Below, in pieces: positions 1 through 6,708 of a DNA stretch of 7,258 nt. The stretch lies in NCBI GenBank assembly GCA_902772675.1, contig CACYBN010000085.1, forward strand, positions 1-7,258, read 5' to 3'. The position numbers and the translations under genes are program-made. Position 1 is the stretch's first letter. Each line of letters begins with the position of its first letter. The DNA comes from an uncultured Erysipelotrichaceae bacterium (GTDB lineage Bacteria; Bacillota_I; Bacilli_A; RF39; UBA660). Under the pieces are notes generated by a model, which was given only the letters and a program-made list of their open reading frames with translations, was not told the DNA's origin and did no database searches.

Positions 1-880
1 ATATACTTTCTATAGTATTTTTTAACTCTGGTTTTTGTAATAAAATATTTCTCATCATTACACCACCATTTATTTCTAAAATATAATAACTATCTTTAGT
101 TTTAATTACATCAATACTTCCAAATTGTAAATTTATTACTTTTTGAACATTTAAAGCTATATCTAATATATCTTTCTTAATATTATCATCTATGTCTAAA
201 GAAGCTATTCCACCTCTACTTAGATTAAATTTCCAATCGTATTCATATATTTTTCCATCTTCTAAAATATCATCAGATATATCTATATCTTTAAAATAAC
301 TATAATTAAATTCTCTAAATAATTCATTTATAGTATTAACTCCATTACCAATTACTGATGGTTTATATTTCTTATAAAATAATCTAACTTCTCCATTTAG
401 AACTATTACTCTATATTCATTAATAATATCCATATATGGAGATAAACTAAATGATTGAATATCTCCGATAGTAGAAAACATTTCTTTTAATTTATCTTCA
501 TCGCATATATGATATACTCTTACTCCACAACTACCTGAATTAATTTTTAATACTATATCTCTATTATATTTATTAAATAAATCTAAAACATAAGAATAAC
601 TATTATATTCTTTAGCATAATTATTTTTATTATTTGAACTATATACTAGATTATGTTCCACTACTGGAATATTTTTATGTTTTAAAACATCATAAGTAGC
701 AAATTTATCATCTAAAATATTACCAACAGTATGACTATCTAAACCAAAATTAAATCCAGTTATAAAACGAGTCTTATTATTCTTTTCTAACATAAATATC
801 CAATTATTAGATAAACAACTAACTTTAATATCTAATTTTTTACAAATATCTAGAATTAATTCTTTATAATCATCATGCAT
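1..880 (-). CDS. ATP-grasp ligase, C-terminus cut by window edge
   Basis: An open frame runs from ATG at 880 to the left edge without a stop, giving 293 codons of a C-terminally truncated protein. It reads as an ATP-grasp enzyme of the RimK / cyanophycin synthetase / GshF-like type, which ligate a carboxylate to an amine using ATP. Visible signs are a pre-grasp segment with NILDDK at 54-59 and KNIPVVEH at 69-76, then VLKINSGSCGVRV at about 110-122 (nucleotide-binding lysine and glycine-rich loop). EYRVIVLNGE follows at 155-164, then a VIGNGVNTINEL stretch at 176-187 like the 'ViGdG..TI.eL' of cyanophycin synthetase and GshF. GSIDVIK at 254-260 and EINGG at 269-273 carry the likely metal-binding Asp, Glu and Asn. 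No membrane segment is seen, so it should be cytoplasmic. Only 8 bases separate it from the YfhO-GtrA stop, and its RBS AGGTG (886-890) overlaps that stop, implying translational coupling. The substrate cannot be told from sequence. Confidence 0.85.
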   Translation of the reverse strand, partial: MHDDYKELILDICKKLDIKVSCLSNNWIFMLEKNNKTRFITGFNFGLDSHTVGNILDDKFATYDVLKHKNIPVVEHNLVYSSNNKNNYAKEYNSYSYVLDLFNKYNRDIVLKINSGSCGVRVYHICDEDKLKEMFSTIGDIQSFSLSPYMDIINEYRVIVLNGEVRLFYKKYKPSVIGNGVNTINELFREFNYSYFKDIDISDDILEDGKIYEYDWKFNLSRGGIASLDIDDNIKKDILDIALNVQKVINLQFGSIDVIKTKDSYYILEINGGVMMRNILLQKPELKNTIESI

Positions 881-885
881 AAAAA

Positions 886-890
886 CACCT
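886..890 (-). promoter_or_regulatory. RBS of the ATP-grasp gene, overlapping the upstream stop codon
   Basis: AGGTG lies 5 nt before the ATG at 880 and shares bases 889-890 with the TAG stop (889-891) of the preceding membrane protein gene. This arrangement supports translational coupling and fixes the ATP-grasp start. No promoter or terminator fits in the 8-bp gap. Confidence 0.7.
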
Positions 891-3792
891 ACTTTTTAAA
901 TACTAATAATTTACTTAATAAATAATTGAATACTGTTATAAATACTTGTACTACTAATTTAGCTAATCTATCATTTATTCTAATTAATTTGACTGTTACA
1001 AACATAAAGAACATTTCAAAGAATAAAGTAAATATTCTTGATCCTACAAAAGATGAAAATTCTTTTATTATGTCATTATTCTTACTTTCAAATACAAATT
1101 TCCTATTAGTAATATATGCAAATAATACTGCACATATCCATGATAATACTGTACATACTTGATAATTATTTATTATAATTCGTAATAAATAATAAGAAAC
1201 TAAACTAACTACTGTAGTAAGTACACCTACGATTAAATAAACAATAATCTCTCTATATTTATGATATAAACTCATAATCTCTTCATTATTGATAATATAT
1301 TTATAATCTTTAATCAAATCTATTATTAAATATATAAGCAATATAATTATTCCTATAATACTAGCTATTAAAGATACTTTCTTCAAAGGAGCATTATATT
1401 CTATATAAATATCATGTTTTCCTTTTTCTATTTTAAATCCAATAAAATTAAGATCAGTTTTTTCTACTTGAACTTCTTTATTATCTACATAGATTTTAAA
1501 CCCATGATCATATGGTATAGATAAATTCATATATCCAGATTTTTTACTATCTATAGTTCCATATATCTTGTTACCTTTAGTTTTATTTGTATCAACTTCC
1601 ATCATACTCTTATCATCAGATAAACTATCTATATAAGAATTATCTAAAGCATAAAAAGATATATTATCTATTTCATATCTACCCTTTTCTAAAATAATAT
1701 TTAAATTTTCTTTACTACCAGATAATACATATATAAAATCAAAATTACCATTATGATACTTCCATCCATCACAAGATAATTTATTTTTAATACCATTTAC
1801 TTTTATAGAATTATCTCCAATACTACATGGATTAGAATAACTATTATTAATAATAACTACTAGAGTCTTATTATCTAAAATACTATTAATCTTATAATTT
1901 ATAATTCCATATTTTAATTCTTTATTTTCAGTAAAATCTATTATAGTTTTTCCATTTTCTTTAGAAATACTAACATTACTATCTACTAATTCATAATCTA
2001 AATTTATCTTTTCAAATATAGGTTTATAATCACTAGAAACATCTTCATCTACGATAATATACTTAGTAATTGCATATATTTTATCTACTTGACTTAATTT
2101 ATCAAAGTCTTTTTTACTCATTATCTTATCAGTAGAATAACCTAAAGAATATACTTTATCATATAAATAAATATCTTTATCTATTACTTTATAAAAACTA
2201 GATTCTAATCGGTTATTATCACTTATAATATATTTATTTCCCATATAAATATTATAGAAAATATTATTAGGAGTACTTAACATACCAGTACTTCTACGAG
2301 AGTATTCATTTCCTATTAAATAATAAAATTCTTTATATCCATTATTAGATGAACTCGAATATATTGAACTAGTATAATGATCTAAATTATATATATTATT
2401 AAGTCTTCTCAATCCTTTTTCATAGATACCTATTCTATAAAAAGAATTATCTAATTCTTGTATTTTCTCTATTTTTTTACTATTTAGATCTATCTCATTT
2501 CTAGGTACATACATCTCTCCAAAATTAAAACAAATTGTTACAAATATTAAAAATGGCATATATAAAACTAATAAATTATTAATATTATTACTCTTTTTCA
2601 ATTGATATAGACCAAATAATAATATAGTTAAATCTACTAAATAAATAAGAGCATAATTATGATTTTTAAATAATCCTAAACATATAAAGAATAAAAATAC
2701 TTTAGATAACAATTTTAGATTTATATCTATTTTATTCTCTATTCTTAATAAAGTCTTATATAAAAGAATTATCATTAATGGAATAAAAGTAATAAGTACT
2801 TTAGCTTCTACATATAAAGTTCCATTTAATATATATATAAATATAGGTACTATTAATATTGCTAAGAATACTATAGATAAAAATTTATCTTCTTTTTTAC
2901 CATCCATTAAATTCTCAAATAAAGAAAATAAACAGATAAGGGGTAATCCCATAGTATAAGTACTATATAATAAATAAGATAAATTAGCTCCAGGCATTAA
3001 AGATAATACATCTAATGGATTACCTGCACTTCTACCTACAAATAAACAATATAAAGTAGGAATTATTAAAATACTTGATGATAATACCCCTACTAGAATT
3101 GGTATTATAAATTTAATTCCATCTATGAAGAAATATTTAATTTTAGACTTATCTATTCTAGATAAATAAACATATACTCCATAGATAATAATAGATACTA
3201 TTCCACTAACACTAAAATAGTAACTAGTTAATATCATTAATAAGACATCTATAATTATTAAACTCTTTTTATTATATTTAAAATATCTATCTACTCCTAC
3301 ATATCCCAACAATAAGAATGGCATATAATTAACAAACATAATATGTCTATGTAAATGAAATATTAATGGAGATGCCATCATAAAAAAGAATGTACTCATA
3401 AAAGATACTTTTCTATTAGATTTACTTAGAATAAAAAAATACATGATTACTATACTTAATAAATACATAAATATAGTTGAACATATTATATAAGTTCTCA
3501 TGCTTATAAACGGAAGTAAAAATGATAGTAATATTATCGGACTAAATAATCCATAATAAGAAAAATTATAAATATTTTGTCCTCCACCTATATTCATAGC
3601 AATATCTGGGAATAAATTATGATTTTTATAAAATAAATTTCTAAAATATTCAGGAAATACCCAATGTTGACAATCCCAGTCTTTAGTAGAACCAAAAACA
3701 TTTCCTGGTATAGTTATTACTATATAAATAAATAAGAATATAGAAAATAATATTAATATATTATAAATATCCTTTTTATACTTTTTTAACAT
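889..3792 (-). CDS. YfhO-type GT-C glycosyltransferase fused to a C-terminal GtrA flippase domain
   Basis: This is a 967-residue polytopic membrane protein. Residues 1 to about 830 match the YfhO layout. A first membrane helix (about 11-28) leads to an outer loop with DWDCQHW at 38-44 and FPDIAMNIGGGQNIYNFSYYGLFSP ending near 85, the family's 'lG.G......YY..SP' signature. About a dozen helices follow to about 425. A large, probably extracytoplasmic domain (about 430-805) contains GNEYSRRSTGM (494-504) and GNKYIIS (518-524), and ends with SIPYDHGF (758-765) and KGKHDIYIEY (790-799) before a closing helix at about 806-826. Residues about 845-967 form a separate four-helix GtrA domain (YLIVGVLTTVVS; TNRKFVFES at about 895-903). 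YfhO proteins transfer sugars from undecaprenyl phosphate onto surface polymers such as lipoteichoic acid, and GtrA proteins are thought to flip the lipid-sugar. Bacillus YfhO is shorter (about 860 aa, from memory) and lacks GtrA. The start has RBS GGTGAG 6 nt upstream. Polymer and sugar are unknown. Confidence 0.88.
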   Translation of the reverse strand: MLKKYKKDIYNILILFSIFLFIYIVITIPGNVFGSTKDWDCQHWVFPEYFRNLFYKNHNLFPDIAMNIGGGQNIYNFSYYGLFSPIILLSFLLPFISMRTYIICSTIFMYLLSIVIMYFFILSKSNRKVSFMSTFFFMMASPLIFHLHRHIMFVNYMPFLLLGYVGVDRYFKYNKKSLIIIDVLLMILTSYYFSVSGIVSIIIYGVYVYLSRIDKSKIKYFFIDGIKFIIPILVGVLSSSILIIPTLYCLFVGRSAGNPLDVLSLMPGANLSYLLYSTYTMGLPLICLFSLFENLMDGKKEDKFLSIVFLAILIVPIFIYILNGTLYVEAKVLITFIPLMIILLYKTLLRIENKIDINLKLLSKVFLFFICLGLFKNHNYALIYLVDLTILLFGLYQLKKSNNINNLLVLYMPFLIFVTICFNFGEMYVPRNEIDLNSKKIEKIQELDNSFYRIGIYEKGLRRLNNIYNLDHYTSSIYSSSSNNGYKEFYYLIGNEYSRRSTGMLSTPNNIFYNIYMGNKYIISDNNRLESSFYKVIDKDIYLYDKVYSLGYSTDKIMSKKDFDKLSQVDKIYAITKYIIVDEDVSSDYKPIFEKINLDYELVDSNVSISKENGKTIIDFTENKELKYGIINYKINSILDNKTLVVIINNSYSNPCSIGDNSIKVNGIKNKLSCDGWKYHNGNFDFIYVLSGSKENLNIILEKGRYEIDNISFYALDNSYIDSLSDDKSMMEVDTNKTKGNKIYGTIDSKKSGYMNLSIPYDHGFKIYVDNKEVQVEKTDLNFIGFKIEKGKHDIYIEYNAPLKKVSLIASIIGIIILLIYLIIDLIKDYKYIINNEEIMSLYHKYREIIVYLIVGVLTTVVSLVSYYLLRIIINNYQVCTVLSWICAVLFAYITNRKFVFESKNNDIIKEFSSFVGSRIFTLFFEMFFMFVTVKLIRINDRLAKLVVQVFITVFNYLLSKLLVFKK

Positions 3793-3811
3793 ATATGTCT
3801 CACCAAATAAG

Positions 3812-3817
3812 ATTATA
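3812..3817 (-). promoter_or_regulatory. -10 box for the YfhO-GtrA / ATP-grasp operon
   Basis: A perfect TATAAT on the minus strand lies 19 nt before the ATG at 3792. It implies a transcript start near 3805, immediately ahead of the RBS GGTGAG (3799-3804), so the leader would be about 13 nt. I see no convincing -35 hexamer 16-18 nt upstream. In such AT-rich DNA a chance match is possible. Confidence 0.5.
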
Positions 3818-3860
3818 CCTCAATTAAAGAAATAAATACATATTTTAAATTACTTATTTT

Positions 3861-3866
3861 TATAGT
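3861..3866 (+). promoter_or_regulatory. Candidate -10 box for the licD-family gene
   Basis: TATAGT (5 of 6 to consensus) lies 22 nt before the ATG at 3889, giving an expected start near 3873 and a leader of about 16 nt. The RBS AGGAG is at 3878-3882, 6 nt before the ATG. No good -35 is visible. Support comes mainly from the same spacing seen at the other promoters in this window. The 96-bp divergent region 3793-3888 holds only this site and the opposing TATAAT. Confidence 0.4.
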
Positions 3867-3888
3867 AAAATTAAGTCAGGAGATAAAT

Positions 3889-4794
3889 ATGAAGGACGAA
3901 AAGAAAAATGGATGTATTAGACAAAGAGATGAATATATTCTTAAAACATATAATGGTGAACCTGTAACAGTAAGACAATTACAATTAGAAATATTAGAAA
4001 TAATGGATGAAATACATAGAGTTTGTGTTAAAAATAATATTAAATATGGATTAATGGCTGGTTCTGCTTTAGGAATAGTAAATTATAAAGGTTTTATTCC
4101 ATGGGATGATGATATGGATGTTATCGTTCCACGAGAAGATTGGGATAGATTTATCGAAGCTATGAAAAAAGATTTATCTGATAAGTTCTATTTCCAATGT
4201 TATGAAACAGATAAAAGATTTAATGTTATAAATGGACCTACTATGAAAGTTAGAAAGAAAAATACATGGATGGAAGAAGTTAACTTCTTACTTAAAAATA
4301 GATGTAAATCAGGTAATGGTATATTTATAGATGTAATTATTTATGATAATATTTCTGATTCTAAATTAAAATTTGAATTAAATTATACTGTTATTAAATT
4401 ATTGATGCCTATATATGTATTATTAGATAATTTAAGAATTCCACATAATGGATTATCTAGATTTATAAGATGGTATTCATGGAAATATTCAAGAAGAAAT
4501 GAAAATTCTACTTTAGTATCACAACCTATATCAGTTCCATGGGAAAAATTCTTACATGAACCTGTTTTTAAAAAAGAAGATGTTTATCCTTTCAAATTAT
4601 ATGAATTTGAAGGAAGACAATATTATTCATACAACAATATAGAAAAAGTATTAAAACAATGGTATGGACCAAACTGTTTAAAAAAATGGGATGGTAAAAA
4701 ATGGGTAGAAACTCTACCTGTTGAAAAAAGAAAACCTAAACATACTGCTAATCTAAATTTAAAAAGTGATAAACCACAAAAAGCAGATAAATAA
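3889..4794 (+). CDS. LicD-family phosphotransferase (nucleotidyltransferase fold)
   Basis: A 301-residue soluble protein of the LicD/fukutin-like family. These enzymes transfer phospho-groups, classically phosphocholine, from a nucleotide donor onto surface glycans such as teichoic acids or capsules. The family core is plain. An N-terminal helix (VRQLQLEILEIMDEIHRVC, 28-46) is followed by GLMAGSALGIVNYKGFIPWDDDMDV at 54-78, holding the Gly-Ser of the nucleotidyltransferase fold (58-59) and metal-binding aspartates at 73-77. A further conserved stretch, GNGIFIDVIIYD (142-153), follows, and the domain closes with a YG motif (259-260) after a short region 'YEFEGRQYYSYNNIEKVLKQW'-like in the family pattern. 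The last 25 or so residues are lysine-rich and probably disordered. No signal peptide or membrane helix is seen. RBS AGGAG sits 6 nt before the chosen ATG. The gene is divergent from the YfhO-GtrA operon. No choline uptake or activation genes are present, so the group it transfers is open. Confidence 0.9.
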   Translation: MKDEKKNGCIRQRDEYILKTYNGEPVTVRQLQLEILEIMDEIHRVCVKNNIKYGLMAGSALGIVNYKGFIPWDDDMDVIVPREDWDRFIEAMKKDLSDKFYFQCYETDKRFNVINGPTMKVRKKNTWMEEVNFLLKNRCKSGNGIFIDVIIYDNISDSKLKFELNYTVIKLLMPIYVLLDNLRIPHNGLSRFIRWYSWKYSRRNENSTLVSQPISVPWEKFLHEPVFKKEDVYPFKLYEFEGRQYYSYNNIEKVLKQWYGPNCLKKWDGKKWVETLPVEKRKPKHTANLNLKSDKPQKADK

Positions 4795-4795
4795 A

Positions 4796-4819
4796 AAAAG
4801 GACTTTTACAAGTTCTTTT
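4796..4819. terminator. Shared convergent hairpin terminator
   Basis: The arms 4796-4805 (AAAAGGACTT) and 4810-4819 (AAGTTCTTTT) pair over 10 positions around the loop TTAC, with one G-U wobble on the plus strand and one A-C mismatch on the minus strand. The plus-strand 3' arm ends in four T. On the minus strand the hairpin runs into seven T (complement of 4793-4799). It begins right after the licD TAA (4792-4794) and includes part of the opposing gene's TAA (4818-4820), so one element plausibly ends both transcripts. Confidence 0.75.
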
Positions 4820-5303
4820 ATTGTGTTATTAGATCTTCTACTCTAATAGAAGCTCTTCTATCCTCTACTTTAGCTAAAAGTTGTTCTCTTACATCGGTTG
4901 GAGCATTTTCATCTACAAATTGTTCTTGAATACTAAGAAATTTCATACCTATATCAGATACTTTTTTTAAGAAACCATCTATATCATCAATAACTGGACC
5001 ACTAGTAACAGTAAATTCTTTAAATTCACTTAAACTAGAAATAGTTTCATTTACACCAATACAATATGCATATAACTTTGGATCCATAGTTCTTGGATCT
5101 CCTTCTTTAGAATATTTAGAAACTAAAAATTCTACTGATTTTTTCATTACATTAGAAACATCATCAAGATAAAATTCAGCTTCATTTGATGTTATTTCTG
5201 CTCCATCTTTAGATGCATCGTGAAAATCACTCATCAATTTCCATATTTTTTCATGACAAATAACAGATTCATCATATACTTCTGAAAAAGTCTCTTCGTT
5301 CAT
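4818..5303 (-). CDS. Hypothetical acidic 161-aa cytoplasmic protein
   Basis: I do not recognise this family. The protein has 161 residues, is acidic, has no signal peptide or membrane segment, and looks largely helical. Glu/Asp- and Lys-rich amphipathic stretches lie at 1-30 and 43-66, a middle region has PKLYAYCIGVNETISSLSEF (75-94), and a charged C-terminal part (about 130-161) includes EDRRASIRVEDL. It has no catalytic motif I can name. An in-frame ATG at 5324 would add seven residues (MCMEVVI), but that stretch contains the Shine-Dalgarno GGAGGT (5311-5316), 7 nt before ATG 5303. The likely transcript start (about 5320) also lies downstream of it, so 5303 is the start. The gene follows the metallophosphoesterase by 34 nt with no terminator between, so read-through from that operon is likely in addition to its own promoter. 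Confidence 0.8.
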   Translation of the reverse strand: MNEETFSEVYDESVICHEKIWKLMSDFHDASKDGAEITSNEAEFYLDDVSNVMKKSVEFLVSKYSKEGDPRTMDPKLYAYCIGVNETISSLSEFKEFTVTSGPVIDDIDGFLKKVSDIGMKFLSIQEQFVDENAPTDVREQLLAKVEDRRASIRVEDLITQ

Positions 5304-5310
5304 AATAACA

Positions 5311-5316
5311 ACCTCC
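5311..5316 (-). promoter_or_regulatory. RBS that sets the start of the 161-aa gene
   Basis: GGAGGT lies 7 nt before ATG 5303 and is the strongest Shine-Dalgarno in the window. Upstream in-frame ATGs at 5324 and 5318 have no such site, and the second abuts this RBS, so they should not be used. Confidence 0.8.
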
Positions 5317-5326
5317 ATACACACTA

Positions 5327-5335
5327 ATTATAACA
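5327..5335 (-). promoter_or_regulatory. Extended -10 promoter of the 161-aa gene
   Basis: TGTTATAAT on the minus strand is an extended -10 (TG, one base, then perfect TATAAT), ending 23 nt before ATG 5303. Expected transcript start is about 5320, with a leader of about 17 nt. It lies immediately past the metallophosphoesterase stop (5338-5340). I see no good -35, which extended -10 promoters can do without. Confidence 0.55.
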
Positions 5336-5337
5336 TA

Positions 5338-6114
5338 TTAGTCTTCTAAGTTAATACCTCTTTCTTCTCGATAAAACTTTTTAACTTTCTCACTAGATGG
5401 GTAAATTCCCAATCTAAGACACTTTTCTCTCTTCTCATCTCTATTATTTATCAATTCTTTATCGATGTCATATGGTACCTTTATATGTTCAATAGACATA
5501 GATGTAAATTTATCTTTCTCATGTAAAATACCTGTCATAATAACATAATTAGAACATGTTGTTTCTCTAGGATCTCCATCAAAATTAGGATTTGATGTAA
5601 GTTCTACACTCTCCCCAACAGATCCAACACCAACAATAGTTCTATTGTACATTCTAATATTAAATGGTAAATGGACATGTCCAAATACTACTACATCAGG
5701 TGATCCATCTTCTGTTCTACAGCTAGGAAGAAATAATTTCCTTACTAGTTTCTTATCATCAAATGGAGAAACATATTCAAAAGAATTAGTAGGAGTAGAA
5801 TGAAACAATCTAACTCTTCTACCACTAATATAAAAATCATATGAAAAAGGTAAATTATCTACATAGTCAATCTCTTCTTCAGTAAAACCATCACTACTAT
5901 AAACACTACCCAATCCTTCTTCATAATTACCTTGGATAACTAGATCACAATTGTCTTTAACTAATTGTAAACATTCACTAGAATGACTACCTTTTAGAAT
6001 AATATCTCCTAAACAAACTATATAATTAACATCTCTAGATTTAATATCTTCTAAAGTAGTTTTTAATGCTTCTAAATTACCATGTATATCTGAAATAAAT
6101 GCAATTCTTTTCAT
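5338..6114 (-). CDS. Calcineurin-type metallophosphoesterase, YfcE-like
   Basis: A 258-residue soluble phosphoesterase of the calcineurin-like superfamily, using two metal ions to cleave phosphomono- or diesters. The motifs come in order: SDIHGN (8-13, Asp9 and His11), LGD (35-37, Asp37), QGNYEE (61-66, Asn63), LFHSTP (103-108, His105) and GHVHLP (145-150, His146 and His148). All expected metal ligands are therefore present. The usual GNHD/GNCD block reads GNYEE, so the position of the usual histidine or cysteine is tyrosine and the acidic residue is glutamate. At 258 residues it is longer than YfcE-type enzymes (about 160-185), with roughly 60 extra charged residues at the C-terminus (about 200-258). 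The start is fixed by MKRIAFISDIHGN. Its RBS GGGG (6118-6121) overlaps the TAG of the LOG gene and has a short 3-nt spacer, so translation is probably coupled to LOG. The natural substrate is unknown. Confidence 0.92.
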   Translation of the reverse strand: MKRIAFISDIHGNLEALKTTLEDIKSRDVNYIVCLGDIILKGSHSSECLQLVKDNCDLVIQGNYEEGLGSVYSSDGFTEEEIDYVDNLPFSYDFYISGRRVRLFHSTPTNSFEYVSPFDDKKLVRKLFLPSCRTEDGSPDVVVFGHVHLPFNIRMYNRTIVGVGSVGESVELTSNPNFDGDPRETTCSNYVIMTGILHEKDKFTSMSIEHIKVPYDIDKELINNRDEKREKCLRLGIYPSSEKVKKFYREERGINLED

Positions 6115-6120
6115 AATCCC

Positions 6121-6654
6121 CTACTTATAATTTTCTATATAAGATAATGTATCTCTAGCATTAGAAGATACATAATAAATATCTCTATCTAATCCTTCAG
6201 CAAACTCTTCTTTATACATTTTATTTAGAAAAGTTAATAGTCCATTATAATATCCAAGCGAATTATATATAATAATTGGTTTCTTAAAATCACCTGATCT
6301 AATACTTTCTAAAGCAGTAAATATTTCATGAATAGTTCCTATTCCTCCAGGCAAAAATATTAAAGCATCAGATAAATCTAATAATTTTGCTGCTCTATCT
6401 CCTACTGTTGATACTAAATATTTAACATCAGCATCTATCTTTTTAAAATCTTCTTCCCACTTAATATGAGATACTGCATATGTTTTTCTACCATTACTTT
6501 TAGCTTTATTAAAAGCATATCCCATAATTGAAGTATCACATGCTCCAAAAACTAAATCATTTTCTTCTAATAAAGAATCTATATATTCTTTACAATCATT
6601 TAAATATTTAGAAGGTATCTCATCTTTTGATGAGCATCCAATAAATAAATTCAT
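6121..6654 (-). CDS. LOG-family nucleotide 5'-monophosphate phosphoribohydrolase
   Basis: A 177-residue cytoplasmic protein of the LOG ('lonely guy', TIGR00730-like) family, which splits nucleoside 5'-monophosphates into base and ribose 5-phosphate and is often annotated as a lysine decarboxylase by mistake. The diagnostic motif PGGIGTIHE is at 102-110 with catalytic Glu110, and Arg87 in VGDRAAKLLDLSDALIFLP matches the conserved arginine upstream. GCSS (6-9) and GACDTSIMG (37-45) form the expected Rossmann-like nucleotide pocket. Length fits the family. The open frame extends 21 codons further up to an ATG at 6717, but that stretch contains a terminator, a promoter and a Shine-Dalgarno GGAG (6663-6666) 8 nt before ATG 6654. 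The family start MNLFIGCSS also fits, so 6654 is chosen. The stop TAG (6121-6123) overlaps the RBS of the metallophosphoesterase. The substrate in bacteria of this kind is not settled. Confidence 0.92.
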   Translation of the reverse strand: MNLFIGCSSKDEIPSKYLNDCKEYIDSLLEENDLVFGACDTSIMGYAFNKAKSNGRKTYAVSHIKWEEDFKKIDADVKYLVSTVGDRAAKLLDLSDALIFLPGGIGTIHEIFTALESIRSGDFKKPIIIYNSLGYYNGLLTFLNKMYKEEFAEGLDRDIYYVSSNARDTLSYIENYK

Positions 6655-6662
6655 AAAATCAT

Positions 6663-6666
6663 CTCC
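6663..6666 (-). promoter_or_regulatory. RBS that sets the LOG start
   Basis: GGAG lies 8 nt before ATG 6654. It falls inside the coding extension that the longer frame from 6717 would need, supporting the shorter 177-aa protein. Confidence 0.7.
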
Positions 6667-6676
6667 GTACATATAT

Positions 6677-6685
6677 ATTTTACCA
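6677..6685 (-). promoter_or_regulatory. Extended -10 promoter of the LOG-metallophosphoesterase operon
   Basis: TGGTAAAAT on the minus strand is an extended -10 with 5 of 6 matches in the hexamer. It lies 22 nt before ATG 6654, with an expected start near 6670 and a leader of about 16 nt. A weak -35 TTCATA (6700-6705, 4 of 6 to TTGACA, 17-nt spacer) would lie within the upstream gene's terminator hairpin. Confidence 0.5.
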
Positions 6686-6686
6686 T

Positions 6687-6708
6687 AAAAAAAGAGTTCT
6701 ATGAACTC
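6687..6708 (-). terminator. Rho-independent terminator of the HNH-like gene
   Basis: On the minus strand the perfect 6-bp stem GAGTTC / GAACTC (6703-6708 and 6694-6699) closes the 3-nt loop ATA and is followed by seven T (6687-6693). The 5' arm begins inside the TGA stop (6707-6709) of the HNH-like gene. The stem is short and only half G/C, but the U-tract is good. Confidence 0.65.

Noticed and set aside
926..1162. Plus-strand open frame of 78 codons opposite the GtrA part of the membrane protein gene.
   Set aside because: It has no convincing RBS, is low-complexity (Asn/Thr/Ile-rich), and lies wholly antisense to a well-supported domain; it is a shadow of that gene.
3850..3868. Short inverted repeat TTACT / AGTAA around the licD -10, a possible operator.
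   Set aside because: Five-base arms in such AT-rich DNA are expected by chance, and there is no regulator gene nearby.
5304..5324. Upstream in-frame start adding seven residues to the 161-aa protein.
   Set aside because: The extension is built over the Shine-Dalgarno GGAGGT and begins upstream of the likely transcript start.
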